From Clostridiales bacterium (GTDB taxonomy: Bacteria; Bacillota; Clostridia; Oscillospirales; Oscillospiraceae): a stretch of DNA of 52,528 nt. The notes beneath the pieces are model-generated. The model was given only the letters and a program-made list of their open reading frames with translations, did no database searches and was not told where the DNA came from. The stretch is taken from NCBI GenBank assembly GCA_019423635.1, contig JAHZBA010000017.1, positions 1 to 52,528 on the forward strand, written 5' to 3'. The translations under genes and the position numbers were made by a program. Positions 51,051 to 52,528 of this stretch are shown in pieces (position 1 is the stretch's first letter; each line of letters starts with the position of its first letter).

Positions 51051-52448
51051 TCAGCCCTCCTCGGCGATTTTCCGCCCCATGAGGACCCCCATGATGGAGG
51101 CCATCATCAGCCCCCGGGTCCAGCCGGAGGAGTCCCCCAGACAGTGGAGGCCCTGGAGGCTGGTGTTGAAGTCTGTATCCATCTTCACCCGGTTGGAGTA
51201 GAATTTCAGCTCCGGGGAGTACAGCAGCGTCTCATAGGCGGCAAAGCCCGGCACCACGTAGTCCATGGCCTGGATGAAGCCGATGATGTTGGTCATGGCC
51301 CGGTAGGGCATGGCGGCGGTGATATCCCCGGCCACGGCGTCGGGCAGGGTGGGCCGGAGGTTGGACTGGGCCAGCTCCTTCTGCCACGTCCGCTTGCCGT
51401 CCAGGATATCGCCGAAGCGCTGGACCAGGATCTGGCCGTTGGCCAGCATGTTGGTGAGCTCCCCCACCTTCTGGGCATAGGCGATGGGCTGGTTGAAGGG
51501 GATGGAGAAATTGTGGGAGCAGAGAATGGAGAGATTGGTGTTGTCGCTCTTCAAATCCTTATAGGAGTGTCCATTGACCACCGCCAGGTTGTTGTCATAG
51601 TTCTCCTGGCTGACAAAGCCGCCGGGATTCTGGCAGAAGGTCCGGACCTTGTTCTTGAAGGGCTTGGGCCAGCCCACCAGCTTGGACTCATACAGCACCC
51701 GGTTCACCATCTCCATGACCTCGTTGCGGACCTCCACCCGGACGCCGATATCCACGGTGCCGGGAGCGTGGGCGATGTTATGCTCGGCGCAGAGCTTCTC
51801 CAGCCAGTCCGCGCCCCGGCGGCCGGTGGCCACCACGGTGTGCCTGGCGTAGATCTCCAGGTCCTGTTTGCCGTTGGAGACGGAGACACCCTTACAGACA
51901 TCCTGCTCCAGGATCAGGTTGCTGCACTCATAGCCAAAATAGATCTCCACGCCGTGCTCCTGCAAATATTTCTCGATGGCTAAGTAGATCGCCTGGGCCT
52001 TCTCGGTGCCCATATGGCGGATGGGGCAGTCCACCAGCTTGAGTCCCGCGTGGATGGCCCGCTTGCGGATCTCCTTGCGCTCCTCCTCGTGCTCCAGGCC
52101 CTCGATATGGGTATCGGCGCCGAACTCCAGGTAGATCTGGTCGGCATAATGGATGGTCTCCTGGGCCAGCTCGGGGCCGATGAGGTTCGGCAGGTCGCCG
52201 CCCACCTCATAGCTCAAGGAGAGCTTGCCGTCGGAGAAGGCCCCCGCGCCGGAGAAGCCGGTAGTGATATGGCAATAGGGCTTACAGTTCATACAGCGCT
52301 TGGTCTGGTCCTTGGGGCAATGGCGGTCCTCCACGGCCCGGCCTTTTTCCACCATGACGATTTTCTGACGGCTGCCCTTTTTCAGCATTTCCAGGGCGGT
52401 AAAGATTCCGGCGGGGCCGGCGCCCACGATGACAACGTCCGTATTCAT
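51051..52448 (-). CDS. FAD-dependent dehydrogenase (COG2509-like)
   Basis: A 465-residue flavoprotein: MNTDVVIVGAGPAGIFTALE (FAD dinucleotide fold), then DRHCPKDQTKRCMNCKPYCH with four closely spaced cysteines, GFSGAGAFSDGKLSL, HTVVATGRRGADWL and the C-terminal GLHCLGDSSGWTRGLMMASI. This is the layout of the uncharacterised COG2509 FAD-dependent dehydrogenases common in anaerobes. The cysteine cluster suggests redox or metal chemistry. I chose the ATG at 52446-52448 (AGGAGG at 6 nt) over a longer frame that begins in the upstream repeat. Confidence 0.9.
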   Translation of the reverse strand: MNTDVVIVGAGPAGIFTALEMLKKGSRQKIVMVEKGRAVEDRHCPKDQTKRCMNCKPYCHITTGFSGAGAFSDGKLSLSYEVGGDLPNLIGPELAQETIHYADQIYLEFGADTHIEGLEHEEERKEIRKRAIHAGLKLVDCPIRHMGTEKAQAIYLAIEKYLQEHGVEIYFGYECSNLILEQDVCKGVSVSNGKQDLEIYARHTVVATGRRGADWLEKLCAEHNIAHAPGTVDIGVRVEVRNEVMEMVNRVLYESKLVGWPKPFKNKVRTFCQNPGGFVSQENYDNNLAVVNGHSYKDLKSDNTNLSILCSHNFSIPFNQPIAYAQKVGELTNMLANGQILVQRFGDILDGKRTWQKELAQSNLRPTLPDAVAGDITAAMPYRAMTNIIGFIQAMDYVVPGFAAYETLLYSPELKFYSNRVKMDTDFNTSLQGLHCLGDSSGWTRGLMMASIMGVLMGRKIAEEG

Positions 52449-52472
52449 AGCGGCTCCTCCTGATAAAATTAG

Positions 52473-52528
52473 TAAAAAGTTTTCGTCCACCTTTTTCAAA
52501 AGGTGGCGGGGTGCAGGGGCAGCGCCCC
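52473..52528 (+). repeat. Dispersed hairpin repeat, copy 2 (cut by the right edge)
   Basis: It reads AAAAAGTTTTCG, a hairpin CCACCTTTT-TC-AAAAGGTGG, a G-run, CAGGGG and GCAGCGCCCC, the same order as the minus-strand copy at 28610-28680. It lies 25 nt before the start of the FAD gene in opposite orientation. Confidence 0.8.

Overview
The window looks like chromosomal DNA of a high-GC, strictly anaerobic gut Firmicute of the Oscillospiraceae type (Flavonifractor/Oscillibacter/Lawsonibacter-like). The taxon is inferred from the gene complement and style: clostridial housekeeping genes (smc, ftsY, rph, rsmA, metK behind a SAM-I riboswitch), ATP-type PEP carboxykinase, YerB and DUF4364 proteins, SLH-anchored surface proteins, strong AGGAGG ribosome binding sites, and compact GC-rich genes separated by hairpin-rich intergenic repeats. 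I saw no rRNA, tRNA, CRISPR array, phage module or complete insertion sequence.

Layout. 1-5.8 kb (minus): smc, a small zinc-ribbon membrane protein, ftsY, a paralogous zinc-ribbon protein, a DUF2007-like protein and the start of rph, behind one good promoter and a leader of about 250 nt. 6-7.3 kb (minus): a lipoprotein. 7.4-12.3 kb (plus): a promoter, a structured leader, ssnA, a small AT-rich island and ygfK, two genes known from the anaerobic purine-degradation cluster. 12.3-14.4 kb: two adjacent cloverleaf inverted-repeat structures, then a sigma/anti-sigma pair. 14.4-20.7 kb (minus): a very large dockerin-bearing M60 metallopeptidase overlapping an SLH protein with a cohesin-like domain, probably a cell-surface glycoprotein-degrading pair. 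20.9-23.9 kb (minus): AraC regulator, two HAD phosphatases and a GNAT. 23.9-28.4 kb (plus): an inverted-repeat element, rsmA, pckA, a membrane protein and a Cys-rich protein. 28.6-30.6 kb (minus): an XRE/membrane-protein pair and the YerB-like lipoprotein. 30.6-33.9 kb (plus): DUF4364 and a BlaI/M56 regulatory pair with a clear operator.

34-42.5 kb holds a seven-gene operon (two bicupin proteins, a complete Dpp/Opp-type ABC transporter and its binding protein) divergent from a LysR gene. A LysR-type palindrome lies exactly over the operon promoter. 42.6-47.4 kb (minus) is the most unusual gene: a 1588-residue fusion of HD phosphohydrolase, helical-repeat, NadD-like nucleotidylyltransferase, GNAT-like and phosphoribosyltransferase domains. 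47.5-52.5 kb: a zinc-ribbon protein, metK with promoter, SAM-I riboswitch and terminator, a rhomboid-like protein that seems to lack catalytic residues, a TIGR04076 protein and a COG2509-like FAD-dependent dehydrogenase. The right edge enters a dispersed hairpin repeat that is also present near 28.6 kb.

Main candidates for new biology: the five-domain fusion protein, the back-to-back cloverleaf DNA/RNA element at the end of ygfK, the possible attenuator RNA upstream of ssnA, the dockerin/cohesin-like surface pair, and the M56 sensor whose usual penicillin-binding domain is replaced by a tandem repeat.
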